From NCBI GenBank assembly GCA_017518185.1, contig JAFWWB010000082.1, positions 1 to 64,000 on the forward strand: a stretch of 64,000 bases of DNA. The letters are read 5' to 3'. Position numbers and translations under genes: made by a program. A model generated the notes under the pieces. That model was not told where the DNA came from. It was given only the letters and a program-made list of their open reading frames with translations, and searched no databases. Of the stretch, positions 44,092-52,212 are shown piece after piece; within the stretch, counting starts at the first letter, position 1, and each line of letters opens with the position of its first letter. Origin of the DNA: Lachnospiraceae bacterium (lineage in GTDB: Bacteria; Bacillota; Clostridia; Lachnospirales; Lachnospiraceae).

Positions 44092-44796
44092 TCAAAGATC
44101 CCAGTCGGACTTAAGCTTCCCGCATTCCCTGACGCTTACCGCCGCCAGAAGGCGCATCACATCAAGGCATTCAGGCCCTGTAAAGCCTGCATGTGCAAGC
44201 ATCGAAAGCTCGGTGCAGCCGAGCAGTATGAGCTCCGCCCCGGCTCCGAGGAGAGCATCCCTCACCCTTACATAATGCTCCTTTTCCGGCGCTTTTCCCG
44301 CCTTGACGTTATCATATATTATGTGCATCACACTCTTCTGATGAGCTTCATCGGGTACGATGCACTCTATCCCGGCCTTCTCCAGATGTTTCTGGAAAAG
44401 CCCCGCATGTATGGTGCCGTCGGTAGCCATGATCCCGGCACGCTTTATTCTCCTTGCGGTAAGGTATTTTGCGGTCTCCTCTATGGTGTCGATCACGGGA
44501 ACAGGAATCTCCGCCTGAAGACGGTCGTAGAAATAATTTGCGGTGACGCAGGGTATGGCAATGATATCCGCTCCGGCCAGGGCCAGCCCACGGCCTGCTT
44601 CCGCCATTCCGGGTGCGGGGTCCTCATTGCTCTCTCCCAGGATGAAGGCCGTCCTGTCCGGTATCTGCGGACAGGAATGAAAGAGTATCTCTATATGATC
44701 CTGATCTTTTCCGGCGTCCGTCAGCTCCGTCACCAGCTGAAGGAAATACACTCCGGCCTGTGGTCCCAGGCCTCCGATAACTCCAAGCTTTTTCAT
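44092..44796 (-). CDS. Aspartate/glutamate racemase family protein
   Basis: A 234-residue cytoplasmic enzyme of the PLP-independent Asp/Glu racemase family. The N-terminus KKLGVIGGLGPQAG is typical, and the two catalytic cysteines are present: IPCVTAN (near 82) and LLGCTELS (near 193). It should interconvert L- and D-forms of aspartate or glutamate; which one cannot be decided. It overlaps the CapA-like gene by four bases (ATGA), so the two are coupled. D-glutamate supply for a poly-gamma-glutamate-like polymer or for peptidoglycan is plausible but inferred. Confidence 0.9.
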   Translation of the reverse strand: MKKLGVIGGLGPQAGVYFLQLVTELTDAGKDQDHIEILFHSCPQIPDRTAFILGESNEDPAPGMAEAGRGLALAGADIIAIPCVTANYFYDRLQAEIPVPVIDTIEETAKYLTARRIKRAGIMATDGTIHAGLFQKHLEKAGIECIVPDEAHQKSVMHIIYDNVKAGKAPEKEHYVRVRDALLGAGAELILLGCTELSMLAHAGFTGPECLDVMRLLAAVSVRECGKLKSDWDL

Positions 44797-46076
44797 CTTT
44801 TCTCCACGTATCCCTCCCCGTCTATGGTAACACCCGGGGATATCCCTCTCATATAATCCAGTAAAGTCTCCGCTTCCGCATCATGCAAAAGCCTTACCTC
44901 GCAGCCGCTCTGCCTGCAGGGGATGAAGCGCAGGCTCTTTACCCCGCCTCCGGAAAGCTTAAGCTCCACAAGGCAGCTGTCCAGTGACTTTGAATTGAAC
45001 CAGTAGTTGCCCAGACTGTAGACTATCGGCACCTCTCCGGAATAATCCAGCTTCTGCAGTATATGGGGATGGCAGCCTATGATCACGTCCGCTCCCGCCG
45101 CAAGGAAGTCCGGAAGCTGCTTCTGCTGTACCCAGTCCTGATCCACCTTATTCTCCGAACCCCAGTGAATGGCCAGTATGACCACATCGCATTCTTCTTT
45201 GGCCCTGCGTATGGCATCAAGCGTCCCGTTATCCTCCGGCCAGGACCTGAGAAGCCCGGAACGGTCCGGCCCCGCAGGCCTTGAATGTATGGTCCCTCCC
45301 TGCTCTATCTGGGATGCCGCGATAACGGCTATCTTCATATCCGCCGCATAGATATATACCGGTGTGGAGGCCTCCTCCACATTCCTGCCGCCTCCGGCCG
45401 GGATGATCCCTGCGCCTTCCAGCGTATCCAGCGTATCTTCAAAAGCATCGGCGCCGTAATCGAAGGCATGGTTATTTGCTATGCCAGCTATGTCCGCTCC
45501 CATGCCCTGAAGGAGGGACACGGAGGAAGGCTCGGCCCTGAAGGTGTACTGCTTTCCCGCCTCGGGAGTTCCCCTGTCGGAATAGGGAAATTCGTTATTC
45601 ACCATGCATACGTCTGCGGAACGCATGATCTCAAGAAGCTCCGGTGAAATGCAGTTCTCAAGAGAGCCGCTCTGAAGATAATGGGCATACACCGCATAAC
45701 GGCGGTCAAAGAGTATGTCTCCCGCAAAAACGAAGCTGACTTCCCCCTCTTCAGCCGTATCGGTATAGTATTCCTTCGTGGCGCTTATGCCCTCTCCGAG
45801 CTTCACTGCCGTCTCCGGCCAGGGCGTCTTTGTAGGTTCGGGCTCAAGCTCCTCAGTGGGCAGCGCTGCAGAAGGAGTCCCTTCTGCCCCGCCCTCAGGG
45901 ATATTATTATCCGGGGAGAGCACCACAGCCGCCGGGGCCGTGGGCACGGGAGTTGCAGCCGCCCCGCCTGCTGCAGGCTTATTTCTTCTGCCCGCCGCGA
46001 TGATGAGGATGGCTGCGCAGCCGCACAGCACCACCACCGAAAAAGTTATAAGAAAGATCTTCAGCTTTCTCCTCAT
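44793..46076 (-). CDS. CapA family (poly-gamma-glutamate synthesis-type) protein
   Basis: A 427-residue protein with an N-terminal membrane anchor (about 6-30) and an Ala/Pro/Thr-rich linker (about 35-95). The CapA/PgsA metallophosphoesterase-like domain follows: FVFAGDILFDR, NNEFPYSDRG, GIANNHAFDYG, AIHWGSE and IIGCHPHILQ carry the metal-ligand Asp, Asn and His residues. The domain faces outside. ATG at 46076 with AGG 9 bases upstream is preferred to the GTG at 46082. Other pgs/cap genes are absent, so a true poly-glutamate capsule is not implied. Many stand-alone CapA proteins act in wall or glycan metabolism. Confidence 0.87.
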   Translation of the reverse strand: MRRKLKIFLITFSVVVLCGCAAILIIAAGRRNKPAAGGAAATPVPTAPAAVVLSPDNNIPEGGAEGTPSAALPTEELEPEPTKTPWPETAVKLGEGISATKEYYTDTAEEGEVSFVFAGDILFDRRYAVYAHYLQSGSLENCISPELLEIMRSADVCMVNNEFPYSDRGTPEAGKQYTFRAEPSSVSLLQGMGADIAGIANNHAFDYGADAFEDTLDTLEGAGIIPAGGGRNVEEASTPVYIYAADMKIAVIAASQIEQGGTIHSRPAGPDRSGLLRSWPEDNGTLDAIRRAKEECDVVILAIHWGSENKVDQDWVQQKQLPDFLAAGADVIIGCHPHILQKLDYSGEVPIVYSLGNYWFNSKSLDSCLVELKLSGGGVKSLRFIPCRQSGCEVRLLHDAEAETLLDYMRGISPGVTIDGEGYVEKR

Positions 46077-46078
46077 GA

Positions 46079-47107
46079 TCACAAACCTATCTTTCTTACA
46101 TATTCGATAAACTCGTTAAAGCTCTGTCTGTCCATGTTCATAAATACGGCATCGCAGAGATCCCGGTGAAAGGCCGGAAACTCCTTTGCCATGAAATATG
46201 GATTATCCCTGTAATCCGGTATATGCTCCGCAGCAAAGGCTCCCAGCAGCCTGTAAAGCGAATAGGGCGCTTCCTCATATCTGTAGGCCAGTACCTTCAG
46301 GAAAGCGAGTATGCCGTTGTAGATCAGCTCATACTCCAGTTCGTCCCGGTATTCCTCCAGAAAGCCTCTCTTCTTAAGTTCCATCCACAACAGCGAGTTC
46401 ACAGTCAGCATATCGGGATGATACTCCCCGCCCTTTGTGAGCACTGTGGACGATGTATTAACAAAATAATGATACAGCTTTTCCCCGCTTATATATACAC
46501 TCCGGGCATAGAAATTCACCAGTTCTCCCCAGAAGATATCCTCGTATGCAAGGCCCTCGGGAAAATATATCCCGTTTTCCGTCAGGAAGGAGCGTTTTAT
46601 AAGCCTCCCCCAGGCCGCGAACTTAAGAGTGTTTTCCTTTATCAGCTTCTTCCTTGCGGCAGTGCTGTCTATCACCAGTTCCCTGTCAGGATCACCGCCC
46701 CTGTCGGCGGCATATAAGCCGGAGCTGCCGTCATCTCGCATATTGCCGCAGATGACTATATCATATCTGCCGGTCTCTGCCCGGGAGTATAGTCTCTCAA
46801 AGTAATCCTTCTCCACCCAGTCGTCGGCATCGATAAAGGCGGTCCACTCTCCTGTCGCATAGCCCATGCCTATGTTCCTGGCCCTTCCCTGTCTGCCGTT
46901 CCTGTCCAGGCATACCAGGCAGATGTTTTCGGGATAGTTCTTTTCCCAGACCGAAAGCTTTTCCACCGTATCATCGGTGGAGCAGTCATCCACGCATATT
47001 ATCTCAAGAGCAGCGCACCCTATGGTCTGGGAAGTGATACTCTCCAAACATCTGTCTATATAATCCGCCACATTGTGGCAGGGGATTATCACACTTATAT
47101 CCGGCAT
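46079..47107 (-). CDS. Glycosyltransferase family 2
   Basis: A 342-residue cytoplasmic GT-A glycosyltransferase. The N-terminal nucleotide-sugar fold shows ISVIIPCHNVADYIDRCL, VDDCSTDDT and the metal-binding AFIDADDWVE near 92. Catalytic and acceptor elements such as LAYEDIFWGE follow, as in capsule and wall-glycan GT2 enzymes, with a helical C-terminal part. It begins only about 20 bases after the rplA terminator. No clear promoter is visible, so it may depend on read-through or on a weak promoter within the hairpin. It overlaps CapA at the stop/start. Confidence 0.9.
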   Translation of the reverse strand: MPDISVIIPCHNVADYIDRCLESITSQTIGCAALEIICVDDCSTDDTVEKLSVWEKNYPENICLVCLDRNGRQGRARNIGMGYATGEWTAFIDADDWVEKDYFERLYSRAETGRYDIVICGNMRDDGSSGLYAADRGGDPDRELVIDSTAARKKLIKENTLKFAAWGRLIKRSFLTENGIYFPEGLAYEDIFWGELVNFYARSVYISGEKLYHYFVNTSSTVLTKGGEYHPDMLTVNSLLWMELKKRGFLEEYRDELEYELIYNGILAFLKVLAYRYEEAPYSLYRLLGAFAAEHIPDYRDNPYFMAKEFPAFHRDLCDAVFMNMDRQSFNEFIEYVRKIGL

Positions 47108-47125
47108 CTGTCCTCATCCATATAG

Positions 47126-47153
47126 AAAAAGCCCCCAGTATCCAACTGGGGGC
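47126..47153 (-). terminator. Rho-independent terminator of the rplKA transcript
   Basis: The stem GCCCCCAGT/ACTGGGGGC (47131-47139 with 47145-47153, 5-base loop) is followed by TTTTT on the minus strand, 16 bases past the rplA stop. It separates rplA from the 29-kb block that precedes rplJ. Confidence 0.93.
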
Positions 47154-47168
47154 AGAGATCCGTTCAGA

Positions 47169-47858
47169 TCAAAACTTTGCGGTGCTGATACGTACCCCGG
47201 GGCCCATGGTGGTCGCAAGGGTAATGCTCTTTAAATACTGACCCTTAAGGCTTGAAGGTCTTGCCTTCACGATAGCGTCCATAAGCGCCTCTAGATTCTC
47301 CTTAAGCTGCTCTTCGGTAAAGGATACCTTTCCGATGGGGCAGTGGATCAGGTTGCTCTTGTCAAGCCTGTACTCGATCTTACCGGCCTTAACATCATTT
47401 ACTGCCTTCGCCACATCCATGGTAACGGTACCTGCCTTGGGGTTGGGCATAAGGGAACGGGGTCCGAGCTTCTTACCTACACGGCCTACAAGACCCATCA
47501 TGTCGGGAGTTGCGATGACTGCTTCATAATCAAACCAGTCTTCCTTGTCGATCTTCTGGATCAGCTCCTCGCCGCCCACGAAGTCAGCTCCTGCTGCCTG
47601 TGCCTCGGCAACCTTGTCGCCCTTTGTAAGGACCAGCACACGGACCGTCTTACCGGTTCCGTTGGGGAGCACGACTGCTCCTCTGACCTGCTGCTCTGCA
47701 TGTCTGCCGTCGCAGCCTGTCCTGATATGAACTTCTACAGTCTCATCAAACTTCGCCGTAGCAGTCTTCTTTACCATTTCTACAGCCTCACCCAGCTCGT
47801 AGTAGTTGGCGCGGTCGAATGCCTTCAGCGCCTCGTTGTACTTCTTTCCATGCTTCAT
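47169..47858 (-). CDS. rplA: 50S ribosomal protein L1
   Basis: A 229-residue protein of the L1 stalk of the large subunit, also a translational repressor of the L11-L1 mRNA in many bacteria. The family pattern is complete: [40 protein letters not shown] and a C-terminal [13 protein letters not shown]. It follows rplK by 14 bases. It is normally followed by rplJ; here a terminator and a long unrelated block come next. Confidence 0.98.
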   Translation of the reverse strand: MKHGKKYNEALKAFDRANYYELGEAVEMVKKTATAKFDETVEVHIRTGCDGRHAEQQVRGAVVLPNGTGKTVRVLVLTKGDKVAEAQAAGADFVGGEELIQKIDKEDWFDYEAVIATPDMMGLVGRVGKKLGPRSLMPNPKAGTVTMDVAKAVNDVKAGKIEYRLDKSNLIHCPIGKVSFTEEQLKENLEALMDAIVKARPSSLKGQYLKSITLATTMGPGVRISTAKF

Positions 47859-47872
47859 TGTCGGGGCCCTCC

Positions 47873-48298
47873 TTACTCTTCAACGGTGACGCCCATGCTG
47901 CGGCAGGTGCCTGCGATCATGGACATGGCTGCTTCAAGGGATGCCGCATTGAGATCCGGCATCTTAAGCTCTGCTATCTCCTGGATCTTTGCCTTGGAGA
48001 TGGTAGCAACCTTGGTCTTGTTGGGAGCTGCGGAGGCGCTCTTTATGTTGCACGCCTTCTTGATGAGTACGGGTGCGGGGGGAGTCTTCGTCACGAAGGA
48101 GAAACTCCTGTCCGCATACACCGTGATGACAACGGGGATGATAAGATCACCCTTGTCAGCGGTCTGCGCGTTGAACTGCTTTGTGAATTCAACGATGTTC
48201 ACGCCATGCTGACCGAGAGCCGGTCCTACAGGCGGTGCCGGTGTTGCTTTGCCGGCAGGGATCTGCAGCTTGATGTAGCCTTCTACTTTCTTTGCCAT
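47873..48298 (-). CDS. rplK: 50S ribosomal protein L11
   Basis: A 141-residue protein that binds the GTPase-associated rRNA region with L10. The usual [22 protein letters not shown] start, the [12 protein letters not shown] centre and the AGTCRSMGV end are present. GGAGG lies upstream. A conserved stem-loop (48325-48356) precedes it, 72 bases from nusG. Confidence 0.98.
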   Translation of the reverse strand: MAKKVEGYIKLQIPAGKATPAPPVGPALGQHGVNIVEFTKQFNAQTADKGDLIIPVVITVYADRSFSFVTKTPPAPVLIKKACNIKSASAAPNKTKVATISKAKIQEIAELKMPDLNAASLEAAMSMIAGTCRSMGVTVEE

Positions 48299-48324
48299 CT
48301 TTGGCTTCCTCCTTTATTATGAAA

Positions 48325-48356
48325 GTGGTAGTAACGCGGCTTTATGCCGCTCCCAC
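48325..48356 (-). promoter_or_regulatory. Stem-loop leader between nusG and rplK
   Basis: The minus strand reads CGTGGGAGCGGC-ATAAA-GCCGCG...CCAC. The inner stem GCGGC/GCCGC is perfect and GTGG/CCAC closes it. A similar GTGGGAG element precedes rplK in other Firmicutes and may be the L1-binding autoregulation site. That assignment is from memory of the family and not tested. Confidence 0.5.
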
Positions 48357-48370
48357 GAAGGGACAAAACA

Positions 48371-49054
48371 TTAATTTATCTTCTTTACCTGATAGAAACC
48401 GATCTCCACCGGAGTCTCGCGGCCGAACATCTCCACCATGATGGTGACGGTCTGCTTGTTCTCGTCGATACGGAACACGTTTCCGATGGTATCCTTCCAG
48501 GCGCCGTCCGTGACCATGATGGTATCGCCGACGGAAAACTCCACTCTTGCGATCCTCTCCTGGTCGATCTTGCCGATCTCATATTCGTCCAGCGGAACCG
48601 GCTTGCTTCCGGGACCTACGAAGCCCGTAACGCCTCTGGTGTTCCTTACCACATACCAGGCATCGTTATCGTCCGCATCCATGTGAATGAGCACATAGCC
48701 GGGAAGGACCTTCTTCTGAACGTTCTTCTTGCCGGTGGAGCGGATCTCGGTAACCTCCTGCATGGGAACCTTGATCTCCAGGATCTTATTCTCCAGATGG
48801 CGGTTCTTTATGGCCTTCTCAATACTGGCCTTGACTATGTTCTCATAGCCTGAATAGGTGTGTACCACGTACCAGCCCATGCCTCTGCCGGACTTGTTAT
48901 CGCTGGCACCTATATCATGATCTTCGAGACTGCTCTGCAGCTCTTCATCGGTAGCGCTGCGTACAGGCTTCAATATCTCACTGGTCTCTTCGGGACCCGA
49001 CAGTATGGATTGAAGCTCGCCCAGACGCTTGACCTTAGCCTTTGTCTCTGCCAT
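48371..49054 (-). CDS. nusG: Transcription termination/antitermination factor NusG
   Basis: A 227-residue protein that binds RNA polymerase and affects pausing and termination. The NGN domain begins at WYVVHTYSGYENIVK (near 60) and includes KVLPGYVLIHMD. The C-terminal KOW domain has VEFSVGDTIMVTDGAWKDTIGNV. It carries an N-terminal extension of about 58 residues (charged, helical), longer than the usual NusG of about 175-180 residues. The extension is supported by AAAGGGG 6 bases before the first ATG. It follows secE by 11 bases. Confidence 0.97.
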   Translation of the reverse strand: MAETKAKVKRLGELQSILSGPEETSEILKPVRSATDEELQSSLEDHDIGASDNKSGRGMGWYVVHTYSGYENIVKASIEKAIKNRHLENKILEIKVPMQEVTEIRSTGKKNVQKKVLPGYVLIHMDADDNDAWYVVRNTRGVTGFVGPGSKPVPLDEYEIGKIDQERIARVEFSVGDTIMVTDGAWKDTIGNVFRIDENKQTVTIMVEMFGRETPVEIGFYQVKKIN

Positions 49055-49065
49055 TCCCGTCCCCT

Positions 49066-49278
49066 TTACAGCTGTAGATTGGTGAGGAATTCCACACCGT
49101 ACTTGACTACCATATCGATGAGCGCAATGAGCACCGACAGCAGCGCCGTGATGACCACAACAGCCGTAGTCTGTCTCGTAAGAGAGCCCTTATCCGGCCA
49201 GGTGATCTTCTTGTATTCGGTCTTGACACCCTTTAAGAAGGACGGTTTCTTGGCCTTCTTCTTCTCTGTCTCAGCCAT
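49066..49278 (-). CDS. secE: Preprotein translocase subunit SecE
   Basis: A 70-residue membrane protein of the Sec translocon. The charged N-terminus (MAETEKKKAKKPSFLKG) is followed by EYKKITWPDKGSLTRQT, the SecE amphipathic helix signature, and a single membrane helix (about 37-60). The ATG at 49278 has AGGAGG 5 bases upstream; a much longer reading runs through rpmG. It is encoded between rpmG and nusG as in other Firmicutes. Confidence 0.95.
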   Translation of the reverse strand: MAETEKKKAKKPSFLKGVKTEYKKITWPDKGSLTRQTTAVVVITALLSVLIALIDMVVKYGVEFLTNLQL

Positions 49279-49291
49279 AACTGCCTCCTGA

Positions 49292-49441
49292 TTACTTGGT
49301 TTCCTTATGGGTAGTATGCTTCTTGCAGAACCTGCAATACTTCTTGGTCTCCATACGGTCAGGATGAGTCTTCTTATCCTTCGTAAGGTTGTAATTGCGG
49401 CGCTTGCAATCTTCGCACGCCAGTGTGATCCTTGTACGCAT
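49292..49441 (-). CDS. rpmG: 50S ribosomal protein L33
   Basis: A 49-residue protein read directly from the minus strand, starting [17 protein letters not shown] and ending HTTHKETK. The two CxxC pairs (CEDC and CRFC) mark the zinc-binding form. GGAGG lies 8 bases before the ATG. It is the first gene of the rpmG-secE-nusG-rplKA transcript, with a promoter at 49500-49528. Confidence 0.95.
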   Translation of the reverse strand: MRTRITLACEDCKRRNYNLTKDKKTHPDRMETKKYCRFCKKHTTHKETK

Positions 49442-49499
49442 TTTCTTAACCTCCGATCAAAAACACATAAAAAAAAGAGTTCTTTGCTCTCGCCACGAT

Positions 49500-49528
49500 A
49501 ATGTATCATAAAGCATCTTTACTGTCAA
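49500..49528 (-). promoter_or_regulatory. SigmaA promoter of rpmG-secE-nusG-rplKA
   Basis: TTGACA (49523-49528), 17-base spacer and TACATT (49500-49505) with an extended TGA on the minus strand. The leader is about 55 bases long and contains an 8-base T-run after a weak 5-bp stem, a possible but weak attenuator. Confidence 0.78.
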
Positions 49529-49536
49529 CAACTTTT

Positions 49537-50478
49537 TCAGACTTTTTTCTTAAGTTCCGAATAAGCCAGCGCCAGCTCTTCCATCCTGCGGCAGATATTC
49601 GCAAGAAGGTTCGCCTCCCCGGGGCGGGTATATCTGAGCGTAAAGCATTCAGCAGGAAGATCCAGGGGCTTCAGCACCACGTTAAGATGCTCTTCGTCAT
49701 TGGGATCTTCCCGGTAGAGGGTGCACATGGCCTGCATAAGATCGGTGCCCGGAATGGTGCCTCCTTTTATTATATTGAACATGCGCTCCCAGTGATATGC
49801 CTGTCCTTCCGCCCTGTCATTGATGATCAGGTTGTTGATCCAGCCCACTGCCGCCTTAGAAGCGATCTGCTCCGGTGAACGCACGGGGAAATGGGCTATC
49901 CTCAGATCCTTCAGATGAACTCGTCCCTTTACCGCCGGGGAATCCGCGTAGTGGTTCCCGTCTGCCAGGGAAAAACCTTCCCCGGTCAGTGCTGCGGGTA
50001 TGAGGACTTTTTTCGTCATCCTGGGCTCGTCGTCAAAGCAGAAGCGCAGACGCTTCGGCACACAGACTTCTCCGGCATCATCCTCATCGGCGGGAATGTA
50101 ATTCCGCCAGCTCACGTAATAGAGCATGCTACGGTCCAGACCTTCTATCGCGCTCTTTATCTCTCCGGGCTTAAGTCCGGCACTGCTGCTGACCACTATC
50201 TCGTCATCGTCCAGCGGAAAGATAAAGTCCGGGGAATACTTCTCCTTAACATATGCTATGAGCTTCAGCATCTTCTCCTTCTGAAGATGGCTCTGCTCGT
50301 GATCCTCAAGCACTTCTATGGGAAAGCCCTCCTTCTTAAGGCTTTCCAGTATCTCCGCTGTCCGGTCGGAGCTCATATTGTCCAGCAGCACGAAATTATC
50401 CGCCCAAATGGCGTTGCAGCGTATCATGCTCTCTATGATATCCGCGGCGTTCTTCACCACTCCGATGACACTTATCAT
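49537..50478 (-). CDS. Glycosyltransferase family 2 (SunS/beta-glucosyl-like)
   Basis: A 313-residue GT-A type enzyme. It starts MISVIGVVKNAADIIESMIR, followed by LLDNMSSDRT and the metal site PLDDDEIV near 90. The C-terminal half is helical with an HFPVRSPEQIASKA stretch. This form is frequent in protein and flagellin glycosylation islands. It overlaps the next upstream glycosyltransferase gene by four bases and is the last gene of that transcript, ending about 60 bases before the rpmG promoter region. Confidence 0.87.
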   Translation of the reverse strand: MISVIGVVKNAADIIESMIRCNAIWADNFVLLDNMSSDRTAEILESLKKEGFPIEVLEDHEQSHLQKEKMLKLIAYVKEKYSPDFIFPLDDDEIVVSSSAGLKPGEIKSAIEGLDRSMLYYVSWRNYIPADEDDAGEVCVPKRLRFCFDDEPRMTKKVLIPAALTGEGFSLADGNHYADSPAVKGRVHLKDLRIAHFPVRSPEQIASKAAVGWINNLIINDRAEGQAYHWERMFNIIKGGTIPGTDLMQAMCTLYREDPNDEEHLNVVLKPLDLPAECFTLRYTRPGEANLLANICRRMEELALAYSELKKKV

Positions 50479-51548
50479 TCTCCCCTGAGCTCCTTAAGCC
50501 TTTCCTTTGACCTGGGATAGTCCCCGGCCTTTTCGTAAAAAGAGACCGCCGCTTCTTTTTCTCCCAGCATCTCGTTTATCAGTCCGATATTGTGATATGC
50601 ATAATATGAAGTGACTCCTTCCGTCCTGCCCTCCTTCATGGAGAGACACTTTAGGAATTCACCGTATGCCTTTATCAGCATATTGTTGGCCAGATAGATC
50701 TGCCCCATGAGGAAGACATACTCCGGCACCTTTTCAAAAGCCCCGTACACTCCCTCCAGTCCCAGTGCATCTTCCTTTTTCCCGCAGGCCAGAAGACAGT
50801 CGCCGTAGCCCGTGACCATCATCTGTACGTACTCAAGTTCCGGATCCACGTCAAAGCCAAGGCCCTTCGAATACCATTCCAGCGCCGCTTCCCTGTCACG
50901 CTTAAGCATATAACTCTGGGCCATCTGGAAATACAGATAAGGATCCTCCGGGCTTCCGGCCAGCTGTGCGGAAAGAAGCTCAATATTCCTGGCCGCCTTT
51001 TTTTTCAGTCCCTCTTCATCCAGGAGATAGCCTGTGTGCCGTACGCATACCGGGAGCTCTGCCGCAACGGCCTCCCCGCTGAAAGGCAGGAGCTGTTCGT
51101 GTATCGGATGTACAAAGCGGTATCTGCGTCTGTCATATATACGTTCGGTAAGGTCAGCCTGCACTCCGCTGATACCGTCAGCCTTTATGAGATTACGGCG
51201 GCGTATCCTTCCCATCGCCTCAAGGTGCGAAGAAAAGAAAGCCGTGACTGCAGCATGATCGTATTCTTCCACGAACTCATCCGCGTCCAGCACCCATACC
51301 AGGTCCGTCCCGGAAAGAGAGACGGCGTGATTCTTCGCCGCAGCAAAGTCGTCACGCCATTCATACTCATATACCCTGTCCACATATCTGCCGGCGGTCT
51401 CCCTGCTCCCATCTGAGGAACCGGTATCCACCACCACTATGTCACCGCAGGCGCCCCCCGGCCCGAAGCCCGCTTTTTTAAGGCATTTCAGGCACTCTGC
51501 GATATTCTTTTCCTCGTTCTTCATTATGATGCATACAGTAATCCTCAT
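50475..51548 (-). CDS. Glycosyltransferase family 2 with TPR-like C-terminus
   Basis: A 357-residue protein. The GT2 domain (about 1-220) has VCIIMKNEEKNIAECLKCL, VDTGSSDGS and the metal site VLDADEFVEE, followed by the histidine-containing HPIHEQLLPF typical of the SunS/TPR-glycosyltransferase group. The rest is TPR-like (YFQMAQSYMLKRDREAALEWYSKGL and YHNIGLINEMLGEKEAAVSFYEKAG). Enzymes with this fusion often modify proteins. It has relatives at 55594-56637 and 58337-59989. It overlaps both neighbouring genes by four bases. Confidence 0.9.
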   Translation of the reverse strand: MRITVCIIMKNEEKNIAECLKCLKKAGFGPGGACGDIVVVDTGSSDGSRETAGRYVDRVYEYEWRDDFAAAKNHAVSLSGTDLVWVLDADEFVEEYDHAAVTAFFSSHLEAMGRIRRRNLIKADGISGVQADLTERIYDRRRYRFVHPIHEQLLPFSGEAVAAELPVCVRHTGYLLDEEGLKKKAARNIELLSAQLAGSPEDPYLYFQMAQSYMLKRDREAALEWYSKGLGFDVDPELEYVQMMVTGYGDCLLACGKKEDALGLEGVYGAFEKVPEYVFLMGQIYLANNMLIKAYGEFLKCLSMKEGRTEGVTSYYAYHNIGLINEMLGEKEAAVSFYEKAGDYPRSKERLKELRGE

Positions 51549-52210
51549 TCAGTAACACCCATATACTCACGCATGAAGATCTTCCTGTATTTGTCATAGG
51601 CGAACACGTTGACTATGCTGTCCTCGTGGGCCACCCAGGGGATACGCTGCTCCGGCACCACCACCCTGTAGCCATGAGTCCTGAATTCAAAGCCCTGTGA
51701 GGCATCATAAAAACTCCAGCCATCAAAGAGGTCCTCCCTCCAGCGCAGATCCCGGTTGGTAGCCAGGAGCATGCCTTCGGCATATTCCACATCAGTGACG
51801 CCTTCCTCGGGATGCCATGAATAAAAAGCATAATCAGGCTGCTCCTGTGCAGGGTCATACACATTCCCTACCCGGATGCTGTTCCACACCACTGCGTCTG
51901 GAGACAGACGCTCCACTCCCAGCATCCCCACCATGCCGATATGCTTATCTGTGCTGAAAACCATGAGCAGATCCTTGAGGAAATTGGGATTCAGGATGAA
52001 AACATCCTGATGCATATAGATCTTGTATTTTGCATCGGAGGCCGCCATCCCCTCATTATAACCGGAAGCCATGCTCCTGCATTCCCTGATAGGAAGAAGC
52101 TCAGCGGAATAACCATCCGGTATGCGGAGGTGGCTAATATAATATGTGCACTCCTTCAGATACTCTTCCCGGTCTGTGCAGATTATAAAACAGAATTTCT
52201 TATCATCCAT
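51545..52210 (-). CDS. Glycosyltransferase, StrF-like (Glyco_tranf_2_5 type)
   Basis: A 221-residue protein with a compact GT-A-like fold. It starts KFCFIICTDREEYLKECTYY. The central IRECRSMASGYNEGMAASDAKYKIYMHQDVFI, with its HQD, is characteristic of the small StrF-type glycosyltransferases, and DGWSFYDASQGFEF completes the active region. The sugar and acceptor are unknown. It lies 2 bases after the stop of the helical protein at 52213 and overlaps the next GT2 gene. Confidence 0.8.
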   Translation of the reverse strand: MDDKKFCFIICTDREEYLKECTYYISHLRIPDGYSAELLPIRECRSMASGYNEGMAASDAKYKIYMHQDVFILNPNFLKDLLMVFSTDKHIGMVGMLGVERLSPDAVVWNSIRVGNVYDPAQEQPDYAFYSWHPEEGVTDVEYAEGMLLATNRDLRWREDLFDGWSFYDASQGFEFRTHGYRVVVPEQRIPWVAHEDSIVNVFAYDKYRKIFMREYMGVTE

Positions 52211-52212
52211 TC

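Noticed and set aside
47108-47153. A promoter for the glycosyltransferase at 46079-47107 within the rplA terminator
   Set aside because: Only weak matches (TTGGAT, 15-base spacer, TATATG). Not supported enough to list as a feature.
49279-49509. A longer SecE reading frame beginning near 49509
   Set aside because: It passes through rpmG in another frame. The ATG at 49278 with AGGAGG gives a normal SecE.
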